Assembly (NCBI GenBank): GCA_963969365.1
Contig: OZ017759.1
Coordinates: 806,001-870,000, forward strand
DNA from: Asterochloris sp. CNOR1
Taxonomy: Eukaryota; Chlorophyta; Trebouxiophyceae; Trebouxiales; Trebouxiaceae
Reading direction: 5' to 3'
DNA: 64,000 nt
Of the stretch, positions 1 through 10,695 are shown in pieces. The notes below the pieces were generated by a model that ran no database searches, was not told the origin of the DNA, and saw only the letters and a program-made list of their open reading frames with translations. The position numbers and the translations under genes were made by a program. Position 1 is the stretch's first letter, and each line of letters begins with the position of its first letter.

Positions 1-28
1 CATTCACAGCATTCCTGACACCAAATGC

Positions 29-1795
29 TCAACTTGAGCAGCAGCACACCCACTGTGCCTTTGGCCAAGACTGCAGCAAGGTGGCTGCATGCACATCACC
101 AGCTCCTATGCAGTCACACCAGCACAACCCACAGCGCCAGTGCTGAAGCCCACCTTGCCATTGGCCTGGGCTGCTGGCTTGTCTACTTCCTCCTTCTTCT
201 TTTCAGCGGGCGGGGGTGTCTTACCCTGCAGCGCAGTCAAGCACAAAGACATCACCCGAGATGTTGCTGTTGGCGCCCTGCTGTTTAAGCTCGCATCATC
301 CCAAAAGGCCTTACCTGTGAGCAGCACAGCCTGGCCAGCAGCATTGATGTGCTGCATGGAGCAGCAGATGCAGATCAGACATCTGCCGCTCCATGCACCA
401 CTCAGGCAGCAGGTGTCATCCACAGAGCGGGCATGCAAGGGCTCAGAGCCCTCGCCGTTGCCACCTCATCCCCGTCACAGCAAGCCTCCCAGGCCACCGT
501 CTGTTCACCCCCGTCCACCCCACGACTGCATCACCTCGCACCTCCACTGCACTCATAGAGCATCCCTCTGGCCCCCTCGCACCACGCCTCACCTTGCTGG
601 CGGCAGGCTTGCTGGCCCCCGCCTTGTCCTCCCCCTTGTGAGCGGCGCCCTTCTCCTCAGTGACCTCCAGCTCAGAGCCACGCTTCACGACGGGGTTGCC
701 CTCTGCAGCAGGCACACATCTGTGAGAGGCACCGAGCAGAGAGAGAGAGACCATACGCCACCAAGTGTCCTCTGCAGCAGGCACGGGGTTGCGCAGATGA
801 CCTCGCAGGGCAATCACATGGATGCAGCACCACACTGAGCTCTGCAGGGATCGTTTGATGTGCTGGAGCCTCCCTTGTCATGCAACAGCATGGCAGCACC
901 AGTGGGTTCTGCTGCTGGTAGCCTCTGCAGCAGGAGGCAGGGGCGAGGGGACCCTGTTATGGGTCGCTCTTTTGTCTGTCTGGCCTCCATGACCCGGGTA
1001 GCTGACCCAGCTCAGAAGTTTGGCAGCTCACTCTTTGTCTGCTCCACAAAGTAGCCTGGGTTCTCAGGGTCAGCATTCTTCTTGATGTCCTTGCCCTTGA
1101 TATGGGCATGCACCTCCCCCTCCTCCTTCTTATCCTTCACGACACCCTCAATGGAGCTGCAGCACAGATTCAGGGGTGAATGTAGACAGACCAGCAACAA
1201 TCTGATGACGGCTGCAGGCAGCAACAGAGCAAGGGCTGTGAATGACGCACCCTGAGTGTGGCTGCAGACAGCAGCAGCAAGTTGCAGGCAATGCGGAGGG
1301 GAAGGCCAGTACACAACAGTCTTAATGAAGCCGCAGGCAGCAGCACCACAGCTCGCACAGAGCGAGTGAAGGGGCAGCAGCAAAGGCGGCCGCCAGCATC
1401 AACAAGAGACACGGAAGAGGCTGCGTCAAGCCAAGTAGTACATGTGATGGCCGCACGTGTCAGCAAACAGACCACCAGCTACTGGCCCCCTGATTTGTTG
1501 CATGTGGAGGACACCATGGCTGGCTTATGATGCAGGGTCCACCAGGCACAGCAGACTGCACCAGCCAGTCTCTAGACTCATACTCAGCTCCACCGAGTGC
1601 ACGAGGCGAGGTACCGACATGGCGTCACCATCTTTCCACTGACAGTTGGTGCCACTGAGCTATGCTGTGAAACCATGGCGCGGCAGGTGATGATGTGGCC
1701 CAGCCTCCCCTCTGGGCCTGACACATCGGGGTGCCCCACCTTTGTCCCCACTTCCACTCGACCTTGTCCCCCACTTCAGGCTTCCCCTCAGACAT
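29..1795 (-). CDS. HVA1/DUF2945 Tudor-like small basic protein
   Basis: Five exons on the minus strand join in phase: 1795 to about 1742 (starts MSEGKPEVGDKVEWKWGQ), 1156-1032, 702-593, 225-154 and a probable last exon 70-29 ending in TGA. The joined protein has the pattern of the HVA1 (hypervirul.-associated) TUDOR/DUF2945 family: an N-terminal GDKVEWKWG strand, a central KDIKKNADPENPGYFVEQ and then KKGNPVVKRGSELEV. In that family this is a small beta-barrel fold of unsettled function, found in bacteria, fungi and algae. Here it carries a Lys/Glu/Ala-rich disordered tail (residues after about 85, with repeated AEKKKEE-like acidic-basic stretches). The first intron is about 585 bp. The start is the first ATG in the exon that opens the domain. 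I am confident of exons 1-4; the last exon could be longer or different. Confidence 0.8.
741..752. repeat. (GA)n microsatellite
   Basis: A short GA run inside an intron of the HVA1-like gene. Confidence 0.8.
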
Positions 1796-4308
1796 GTCTG
1801 CTCAGTTCTGGAGGTCCTGCAGCCAGGGGGTGCAGGATGGCTGGCTGCCCACCCAAACTGGTCCCTGGCCCAACTATGAGGCATCACAGCACAGCATAGC
1901 ACACTCAGTTGAGATGTCTCTGGCTGTCACGCAGACACAACAGAATTGGGCCTTGACGGAGTCAAAGTTCTCTGAGCTCAGAAGCTGCTCTCAGAGTCCG
2001 TCAGACTCTGGGCCACCACACGCATGCGCTGCAAAGTGTCTCTTGCAGACCTTACAGGTAAACAGAGGCAGTGCCTGTTGGCAGCACCCAGGAACTGACC
2101 TCTGCTATTATGCCTTCAGGTTTCAGCTGGAAGCGAGTGGGTTGGGTCCCGGCTACAGCAGTGTTTTACAGCACCGAGGCAGTACGGGTCAAAGGTGCAA
2201 CTGCCGCCGCTGCGGCAGCAGCAGAACGCCGGCTCATCCAGCTCAACTGTGGTCGACATGTATGCTGCGGCAAGACAAAGCAATCTGCCAGCGCTCCAGA
2301 CAATCTGGGATGACTAGCCTTGGGAGGACTCCGACCACTTCATATGCCTGGCGTCAGGCACCTGGCTCTGGGACAGGCAGCAGACAGGTCCCCTGGCAGC
2401 CCACAAGAACAACCTTTAGCTTCTGCGGTGGGCTTGCCAGCAGCATACTCCATGCCCTTTGTGGGGGTCAGCTGAATCCCAAGTGGAGTTGCCTCGTCTG
2501 TGCATTTGCTGATGTGACGCATGCGCAACACAAACCTGCATGGACGGGAGCTTGAGCGCTCTGAGATCAGGAAGCTTCCAATGGCAGCAAGCAGTAAGCA
2601 CACCATTTGATGCTGGTGTCCAACTCTGATGAGAGCGAGGGTTACCAGCTGAGGCCCCATGCAGCCACTCAAGGTGCCAACAGGGCGCCCGCAATGACTG
2701 TGCCCAGCCTGGACATTGCTGTGCCCGCTTCTTGATGCCTCCAAGATGGCTGTTATCAGAGACTGCTATATCTAGCATGCGTTGATACCGTGCTTACCGA
2801 GAAGGCAAGGCCCTGCGTCACCAAAGCAGATCTGAGATGACAGCTTGGTTGACGTGCTCCCAAAGGTGGTAAACTTCCATGCAAACCCGTAGTCAAAGTG
2901 GAAGTGGGGAACCTGCCGGAGGAGATTCCCACTTGCCATAGTCAAGACCTACTGCGCAAGTGTTTATTGACTCAACAAGGATCAAAGAGCTGGAGCATTT
3001 ATTTCAAGTGCAAGGTACAGCTCCAGCTTGTTGCCTGGGCCTGATGAGCATGGACAGATGGCAGCGGTTGTGCGAGGAGCACCTGCCAACATGGATCAGC
3101 GCCTGAAAATGCAGTACTTGTCAAGCCAAACAACTGCTACTTCAAAACAATTGCTACTTGAAAAGGTCGGCCAGAAGGTCTATGCCAACTGCGCGTGGTC
3201 TTGTCTTGCTGGGCAAAAATTGTGCTGCTGATGTTCATGCAGTTGAACAAAGGACATGGGCAGATTTCGTGAGCTGCGCAAGTCCCCTACAGAAGAAGCG
3301 CATCCAGCTCGCAGGTGGCCGACTGCCTGCCATGCGCAGACTCCCCACGAGGCTGTGCAGGGCGCTCCTGCTGCTGCTGCAGCTGCTGGCGGTGCATGAC
3401 CCATACCCCAGTCTGCGCCGCACAGTCCTGCTCGTTGTCCTCTTTGAGGTGCCAGAAGCCTGACATGCCGAGGGAGTCCACGCGCCCCACAAAATCCACA
3501 GTGAGCTACAGACGATACATTTCAGCATCAGGCAGTGAGCAGTGGGGACAGGCCTCAAGCAGGCATGGCAGGCTGCACTTTGGGCAGCAAATGGTGGGTG
3601 AAGGGGCAGAGGCTAGAAGGGCACGTAATCTAATTCCCACACAGACCCCACTGCCAGCTGCCGGCATGCCATACAGCAGTAGAGCCAGCCGGAGGCACAG
3701 GCCCACACGCACAGGCGCACACGCAGGGTCACGACCACACACCTACCAGCCTCGGGCACTCTGCCTTCATCACAGGCAGCCCTCCCAACAGCTTTCTCAT
3801 TTGGATGGCGTGCAGGCAGGCTGCAGACGTAAGTGTGCCCACAGACGATGAGCCACAGGGTCCAGCCCTGCCAGGCCTGAGAGGCTCCAGTGGACTGGCA
3901 AGGATGGGTCGACCTTCAAGCAGCCTCTTTCACACGCTAGCCACCTGTCCAGCAGCCCACCTGATGGTAAGACGGTAGGCAGTCTGGCTTCAGCAGGATG
4001 CGCAGCATGTGCCCCCGAAACTTGAGCCTGCCTAGAGGGGCCAGCTCCCCGGGTGCTCCACCCATGAAAGCCACTGGCTGAGCCGCTGCCAGCTCAGCAG
4101 CCCCATCATCCCTGCCCACAGCCCCTGCACCAGCTCCACATCCAAGTCAGACAGAGATGGTGCCAGTGGGCTGCATGGACGCACAATGCTGACCTTTGCT
4201 GCATTGGCCATCTCACGGCCAGTGCAAGGTCAGCCCTGATGTTAGTATGGGGGCCAGGCAGGTTGCGCTGCCAGTCACAAGGACAGTACAGAGCACATAA
4301 TGACGAAC
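1796..4308. other. No confident gene; scattered exon-like pieces
   Basis: I see no frame here that resembles a known family. Two minus-strand stretches look codon-like. One is about 4110-3960 (an Ala/Gly/Leu-rich piece with PVAFMGGAPGELAPLGRLKF). The other is about 3520-3290 (VDFVGRVDSLGMSGFWHL, then a Gln run). They could be the last exons of the F-box gene that lies immediately to the right on the same strand, but the splice phase from the exon ending at 4309 does not join cleanly to either. The long plus-strand open frame at 1731-2555 has no recognisable domain and is probably chance in GC-rich DNA. Confidence 0.35.
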
Positions 4309-7300
4309 CTGTGGCAGCAGACTCCTGTGCTTGCCCTGAGCTGGCAGAATCTGGCTGCTGAGCCAGCTGCTTGCTGCTGGAACGAGACAGGGAAGTGTTT
4401 GAGAGACTGAGGCGCGCCATCATGCTCCAGCGGCGCAGGGATTGCCTGCTCTGCTGTTTGGGGCTGCCAGGCGCCTGCAAACAAGCCTAGATGTGGGCAG
4501 GGTGCATCTGCAGTCTACCCACATTCACATTGTCCAGCAGCGCAGGAAGGCTCGGTCTGCGCCTTGGGGTCAGGTGCCCGCAATCAGCCCTTGTGCGAGT
4601 TCGCACGCGTGGGTGAGGTGGGCGTCTTGTTGAGCTGCAGCACAGATGCTGATGTGCAGGCACAACAACCCCGCAGACAGCCCACAGGGCTTACTCAAAA
4701 GGTCAGATAAGCAGCTCTCAAGCTTCCCAAGCAGCTGGCTTGCACCCAAAAAGCAGACTGCTCGACTGCTGTCTGCAGCCTTACACTGCACATGCGCCAA
4801 CAGATTCCAATAGATGCAGCAAGAGCCAAACAAGTGCCATCCCCCACAACATAAAGATGTGATACGCACGGATGACCCCCACCCAGAGCAAATACAAAAG
4901 AATAAGCACCTGAGCCGGCGCCACAGCATCCAGACTGCGTCTGCTTGTGCTCTTCCGAAGCTGCTGTGCCACGCTGCCCTTCACATGCAGGCCTCCCAGT
5001 ACCCCAGTGGCAGATCCAATGAAGCGCCCAGACTCGTCAACACGCAGCTGCACTTCGCCAGAGGTCTCCTGCAGGACACAGTATGCAAACTGGAGCAGGA
5101 GGCTGAAGTTCAAACATTGCCAGAGTAATCAATGCAGCTGCACCTCGCCAGAGGTCTCCTGCCAGCAAAATGATGGAAACGTGAACAGGTTGCTGTGTAG
5201 CTCCCTTCCTTGCCTGAAGTCAACCCCGACAGCCCCGACAGGCCATCAAGACAACGCCAGGCCTGCCCCAAGTCACTTCGAAAGTCTATGCGCCACAACC
5301 CATGAACATTGCGTTCAACTTGCTGCATCTCATGATGGCCACAGACGCTGGAGAGCCTTCGGCAACAGCTTGGAGAACCTTGCATAGAAGGCATGAACGC
5401 CTGTGTTCCAACCTGAATGGCACACACCTGAGGGATGACCTCCACGGCTGCAGTCTCACTCTCCAGAAAGCTCTGTGCCATCATATGGAGCTCCCAGGGG
5501 CCAGACAGGCACTCCAGTGTCAGCTTCTGCAGGCATCAACACACCCTTGAGCAACACTCATCACACTGCAAGAGCCATCCTGTGAAGCTCCCAGGGGCCA
5601 GAGAGGCAATCCAGTGTCAGCATCTGCAGGCATGAAACCAGCCTTGAGCAACGCCCATCATACTGCATGAGCTTCTGCAGGTGCTCGCCGAGCTCCCATA
5701 TGGATGCGAAATCCTGACTGCCAGCATGAGCGCAGCATCAGCACACGACCGGGCTGCAATGGAAGGGCACCCCAGAAGGACAGTGTCAGCCAGCTGCCTT
5801 GCGACAGAGCCCCCACACCTTTCATGCTCAATGCAGTGCCACAGCAGCTCATGAAGGCCAGTCTTGAGTGGCCTGCTGCTTTGCCCCGCAGCAGCCCCTC
5901 TCTCTGACTGCTCAGCCCTGAAACTCCTTTCCCTATTCCCCCTCTGAGAAGGAGGCTTCCAAAGGGCTCCCCTGCAGAAGGGGCTTGCATGGGCGCTGCC
6001 TAGGCTCGAACCCCAAAGCCCTGACTCTCAGCCTGCCACAGGAAGAGCCCCGGCAGCTGGCCAGGAGGCTCACTCACCTCCTCGCCGTCGCCTGAGAGGG
6101 GGCGCCCGCCCTGCAGGGACAGCTTCCGCAGCAGCTGCCGCGACTCGGATGCCATCCTGCGCAGGGGGCCCCCGCTGCTGCGCTTGGCCAGCTGCTGCTC
6201 CTGCTTGGCCATGAGGCGCCCATGGATGTCGTTGCCCACGACATTCCCCATGCTGCACGGCACAGCAGCGCCCCTCAGTTGCGCCAGAGGGGGGGGCAGC
6301 TCTTGCACAGGAGGCCCCCATGCCCCGGACACTGCCCATGCTGCACACCACAGCAGCGCTCTGGTGTCACAGAACTGGCTGCACTCACCTGCGGATGTCC
6401 AGGTTGTGCATCAGCAAACGCCGCCCATTCTGCAGCACAGAATGAACAACACCTCAGGCTGACACACCAGCAGCGACTGCTTGACGGCACACATCTTGTC
6501 ATGCAGCACGGCAAGCAACTGACATGATCGTAGACGCAGTTGTCAAGAAGTATGGTGGACGACTAACAACCATCGCAGTCCGAGCCTGGCTGCAGATCCA
6601 CAGGCCCCGCAGCTGCGCACAAAGCTTGTGCTGGCTGGTGCCAGGCCTGATCTCCTCGCTGGACGCCAGTCTGCAGCAGACACCGACACCGACCCAAGCC
6701 TTCCCTTGCGCAGGGCGCTGCCAGGCCTGACCACCTCACTAGCACCAGTCTGCAGCTTGGCAAACCAACGCAGCACAGACCTGGCAGCAGCACTTGCTGT
6801 CACTGACCTGAGCCTTGACTTGCACTGGCCGCTTTCAGACTTGCCTACTTTGCTGGCGCAGGCGTGGGGCTTGACAGGCCACCCCAGCACAGGCCTGGCA
6901 CAGAATGCACTGCCACAGGCCCAAGCCTCACCTTGCGCTGGCTCTTAGACCGGACCGCTTTGCTTGCGTCGGAGTGGGGCCTGACAGGCCATCCCAACAC
7001 CGGCCCCTGAGGCTGGCAGGCCCCCAGCTTGCGTGCTTTGATGACCCCCAGCACGCCCAACAGACTGGCTGCGCTCAAGCGCACCTCCTGGCAGCTCAGC
7101 AGCGGCTGCAGGGCACTTGGTGTTGGTTGGTTTGGCATCTTGTGCCCCATAGGAGAGCAGAGTCAGCACTCATCTATCTGTGCACTGCCAGGCAGCCCCC
7201 TGAGGAGGGTGCCGGGACGCATGTTCGCACTCTTTAGACATCCAGCGAGATGAACACCAGAGCACATCAGTTGGTGCTAGGCACAGCCAAGAACTGAGCC

Positions 7301-9923
7301 TGATGCGACCGCAGAGCACTGCAGAGACATATGCCTCTGTCCAGCACTGGACAGACCCATGCCTCAGCCCAAAACCACAAAGAAGCAGAGTTCAGCCCAG
7401 CACTGCAGAGACCCATGCCTCAACCCAGCACTGCAGGCAACCATGCCTCAGCCCCGCACTGCAGACGCTGCAGAAACCCCAGACATGGCACAGCCTCACG
7501 CAGCCTCACCTCATGCTCTGCTTGCAAGAGCGCGATGAGCATCTGTGTCAGCGCATGGGTCTCCTTATCACCTCCTGCAGGGATTCAGGAGGGAGCTCAC
7601 AAGTCTACTGCCTAGGCAATGCCAGAATGCGCAGTGCAGGTCTGGCTTGCAGTAGGAAGGTGCCGCTAATGCCAGCATTAAGCGCAAGCCTAGATGTAAC
7701 TTGAGCTGCACACACACCAAAGCATGCCCACAATGCCAGCAGCAGCCTGACAGTCTGCAAGATGAACGTCAGGCATGTCACGGCAGGCATCATTGTTACG
7801 CAAATGCCAACCATGCTTGCCTGGAAACAACAGGCTGGGCAGCGCCTCGGCAGGAAGTGCCCAACGCCAGAGCAGCGTCTCAAAGGCCTGCAACAGTGGC
7901 CATCTTACTGGGCAAACAGCTTTGAACAATACACTGGAGCATGCAAACTGAACATTCAGGCAGCCGCGTGACATGGCCTGGCAGCCTGTCTGCCGCCCCA
8001 ATGCCAGGAGGAGCTCTGTCATCATTGGCAATCCACTGTCAATGCACAAAGCCTGTAGCAATGCGCAGCTCGAGGCAGGCAGAGTGAGCACATCAGGCAG
8101 GCAGGCTCCCACCTGAATCAGGCGCTGCAAGTTCCCACAGCACAAAAACGGTGGCAGGAGAGGGCTGCAATAGGCAGAAGTGGCCCCAGTGGCAAGCAGG
8201 CACACCTCACCTGAAGCCAGCGCTGGGGTGTTGCAGCACCCAACCTAGCATAGTGTGCACAGCAGGCTGGCCTGCCAGCCTTGACCTGAGCAGGCACTGC
8301 CGCCAAGGCAGCTGGGGTAATCCTGCTCTCATATTGTGAGCCTATAAACAGAGCATCCCAGGCAGGCCAGCCTGAGCCTACACCAAACAAAAACCCACTA
8401 CAGCCCAGGTTGGCCCTCCCTTGGCATACCTCTTGCATACTGACACGCAGCTTCCCACCTGAAGCAGTCGCTGCAGCCCAGGCAGCTTGCTGCGTCTCGC
8501 CCGCACGGCTGCAGCTGCAGCCCTCTCATCCGAAGAAGCCCTGCACAGCAGCGTGTCTCTCTCATGCAGACTGCTGCTTCAGAGGCCCTCATCACGCATC
8601 ACGACATCCTGTCTGCCACGAACACCGCCAACTAAGCTGACATTCTGGCGTGGTAGTGGGCATGACATGGTGACAGCATGTTGCTGAGAGATGCCCCTTA
8701 GCTGAAGCAACAACTACTGACCTGATGGCAGGCTGGCCAACCTTTCCGGCGCCATCACCACCCTGCTGTACAGCTTCAGCAGGACCAGCAGCGGCAGGTA
8801 CTCGGCCTGCTAAAGCAGGGCCACCTGTCTGCAACCTGTTTCGGTCAGCAGGGCTGGCTGCAGGAGAGGAACCTCAGCAGCCTCAAGGCAGATATGCTTC
8901 ACGCGCTGGCTGCCCACCTGTCTGGTATCAGCACTAGTCTAATGTGCAGCGTCAGCAGGGCCAGCAGCAGCAGGGGGATCCCAGCACTGGCCAGTGTCTC
9001 GCAAGACCTCACGGAGGACCCCAGGCCACACAGCAGCGCCGTCAGGTCTGCAGACAGGGCTGACAGTGACTTTTTTAAGTCTCTGTGAAAGTGGGCTCAT
9101 AAAGCTGGGCATGCTGCACTTCAGGGCCAGAAAATAGCTGAGGCTCCAGGTTTGTCCTGAATGCCTCTGACTGTTGCAGAAGCGCTGCCATAACTTGTCT
9201 GGCTAGCAGCTACCTACCACCTGCACGGGCGAGCCATCAGGAGAAACTGAGCTGCAGCAGTCTGGCCCAGCATGCCTGCAGTGCCCCGCACCTGGCAAGC
9301 GCTGCTGAAAGAAGCGAGTCCACTCTCCCTGGGTGTAGACTGGGCTCAGAATGATTGTGTTCCAGCTCTCCTTCTCCCAGTCAGGACTGAGCAGCTGCTC
9401 GCAACAGTCCTACATGACATTAGATGGCATCATTACAATGTGGGCACTCAGGAGGACCCTGCTGCGCAAAGAATGTGCGGTGCAGGTGAGGTGCTAGTGT
9501 TGATACAGACAGGCGACTTGCCTGCAGACTGGCACTGCGGCTGAGTTTCAGCAGGAGGGCTGCGGTCTGGTCGAGGGAGTGCAGCAAAGCCTCCCGCCTG
9601 AACAGCAGCAGCTTGTATGGCGTCCTGGTGCCTGCAGCTGCTGTGGGCTGGTCCCAATTTGCCAGGAAGAGGAGTGCCCACAACGGTGCATCTGGCATAG
9701 CCAGGGCTCTGCAGACACAGCAGGTTGTCAGCCTCTGAGGCCCACAGGCGGCTCTTTCCGATGCCGATTGTGGCAGTGCCAGATGTGCCTGAGGAACGTT
9801 GTCCCAACCTCACCTGCATGTCGAAGTGAGATTGCAGAGATCTCGAGTCCCCAAGCGCAGCAGAATGCCTGCCAGCACGTCCTCGTTCAGCTCCAGGATT
9901 CCCGCTGATCCGGAAGTGCTCAT
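4309..9923 (-). CDS. F-box protein with helical (ARM-like) repeats and a beta-rich C-terminal domain
   Basis: Exon 1 (9923-9814) starts MSTSGSAGILELNEDVLAG and continues ILLRLGTRDLCNLTSTCR, a clear F-box, which normally binds Skp1 in SCF ubiquitin ligases. Exons 2-4 (9708-9522, 9394-9292, 9047-8918) follow in phase and give Leu-rich helices such as LTALLCGLGSSVRSCETL. Further helical exons lie at 8806-8722, 8124 to about 7980 and 7105-6932. A second phase-perfect chain runs 7105-6932, 6429-6389, 6252-6078, 5526-5428, 5068-4910, 4474-4309. It encodes a part with alternating beta pattern (GPWELHMMAQSFLE, then GEVQLRVDESGRFIG) and a Ser-rich tail. The intron after 9522 starts GCAAGT (GC-AG). The joins 8918 to 8806 and 8722 to 8124 are out of phase, so one or two exons there are missing or misplaced. 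The 3' end is not fixed. The substrate is unknown; a role in protein turnover is inferred from the F-box alone. Confidence 0.75.
5121..5165 (-). repeat. Decayed copy of acceptor and start of F-box gene exon 5068-4910
   Basis: On the minus strand the piece GGAGACCTCTGGCGAGGTGC is nearly identical to the first bases of the true exon at 5068, including the AG before it, but after about 30 bases it diverges into a stop. It lies about 90 bp upstream of the true acceptor. Confidence 0.85.
5586..5640 (-). repeat. Decayed copy of acceptor and start of F-box gene exon 5526-5428
   Basis: The minus strand reads CTGCAG then MLTLDCLSGPWELHRMAL, against KLTLECLSGPWELHMMAQ in the true exon 95 bp downstream. 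A third, weaker copy (WLTLSFWGALPL) lies near 5790. Confidence 0.85.
6305..6350 (-). repeat. Decayed copy of acceptor and start of F-box gene exon 6252-6078
   Basis: GTGCAGCATGGGCAGTGTCC on the minus strand copies the true exon edge GTGCAGCATGGGGAATGTCG about 90 bp upstream of it. Confidence 0.75.
6560..6931 (-). repeat. Three decayed tandem copies of the 3' end of F-box gene exon 7105-6932
   Basis: The exon ends with PVLGWPVRPHSDASKAVRSK and a GTGAGG donor. Downstream in the intron follow PVLGWPVKPHACASKVGKSE, then SVLRWFAKLQTGASEVVRPG with ALRKGRLGSV, then a weaker RRSGLAPAST piece. Spacing is roughly 125 bp. Each copy keeps a donor-like end. Confidence 0.8.
7308..7480. repeat. Short tandem repeat in F-box gene intron
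   Basis: A unit of about 35-45 bp with the core GCACTGCAGAGACCCATGCC occurs four to five times with drift. Each unit holds a CTGCAG, so on the minus strand it is a row of acceptor-like sites. Confidence 0.7.
8205..8480 (-). repeat. Two decayed copies of the start of F-box gene exon beginning at 8124
   Basis: The true exon begins RLIQVGACLPDVL after TTGCAG. Copies at about 8235-8205 (CAGCGCTGGCTTCAGGTGAG) and 8480-8430 (CAGCGACTGCTTCAGGTGGG) match its first 25-40 bases. Confidence 0.75.
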
Positions 9924-10695
9924 GGTGTAAGTAGCAGGAGTTCTGCGGGAGGCTTATGACAAACCCAAACACCTGGCCCTGCTCAGTGAGAGCCACTGAC
10001 ACTCCTAGCCTGCGTGGAGCAAGCAAGAAAGTTCTACGCTATCAGATACGAGAACTTGTTGCAAAACTGCTTGAAAGTAATGTCAGCCGTAAGATGATGT
10101 GGGTCACAACACGCTATTCTGTTGACTGCATCTGCAAGCCAGCAGGCTGAGCTGCTAGTGAATCGACTGTCAATGTGGCCGTGGTGAGCCTTGTCCGCTA
10201 CCGCATCACTCACTTACCTGGAGGGGCAACTTAGCACCTTCTTGCTGCTTGCAAGAGGATTTGATTGCAGCACAGTGCAGGCCTATAAGGCAGGCATGTG
10301 ACAGGGCCTGTAGAGATCCCAGTCTTGTGGCAGCCTCATTGTGGCCTCTGCACTGGTGATGCAGGGCAGGGTCTGCCACGCAGTAACTTAACTGTAAGTG
10401 CAATATTAAGGAAGGGGCCTCAGAATCCTAGTCGTAGGGCCACCAGCTGTGGCCTGTTCAACGATGGTAGTTAGCTTGTAAGACTACAAGTCGTCAGCAT
10501 ATATCTCCAGACAGATGAGCCCAGCTGTACGGGCTGATAATACAGTATATGGAGCTGCAGGCTGTGCGGAGGAAACAGGAGTGTAAAGCTGCCAGGAGCT
10601 CAGCATGCTGGCACTCAGCATGCCAGAGCAGCACAACTTGCACTCGCTGAACAGAGAAAGCTGGAACAGGCAGAAGGCAGAACATCAGAGGGCGT
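9924..10695. other. Intergenic: promoter side of F-box gene and 3' flank of next gene
   Basis: Nothing coding is supported. The stretch separates the start codon of the F-box gene (9923, minus) from the stop of the glycosyltransferase-like gene (10696, minus), so it should hold the F-box promoter and the terminator of the next gene. I see no clear TATA box or other named site. Confidence 0.5.

Noticed and set aside
1731-2555. Long plus-strand open frame of 274 codons
   Set aside because: No domain, odd Cys/Gln/Ser-rich composition, and it overlaps exon 1 of the HVA1-like gene on the other strand; GC-rich DNA gives such frames by chance.
3290-3650. Minus-strand VDFVGRVDSLGM preceded by HPPFAAQSAACH, resembling a Golgi sulfotransferase core
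   Set aside because: The two pieces are in different frames with no credible intron between them, and the usual P-loop and other sulfotransferase motifs were not found nearby.
7308-7480. Regular short repeats that could suggest a CRISPR array
   Set aside because: Units are degenerate and directly tandem without spacers, and the genome is eukaryotic.
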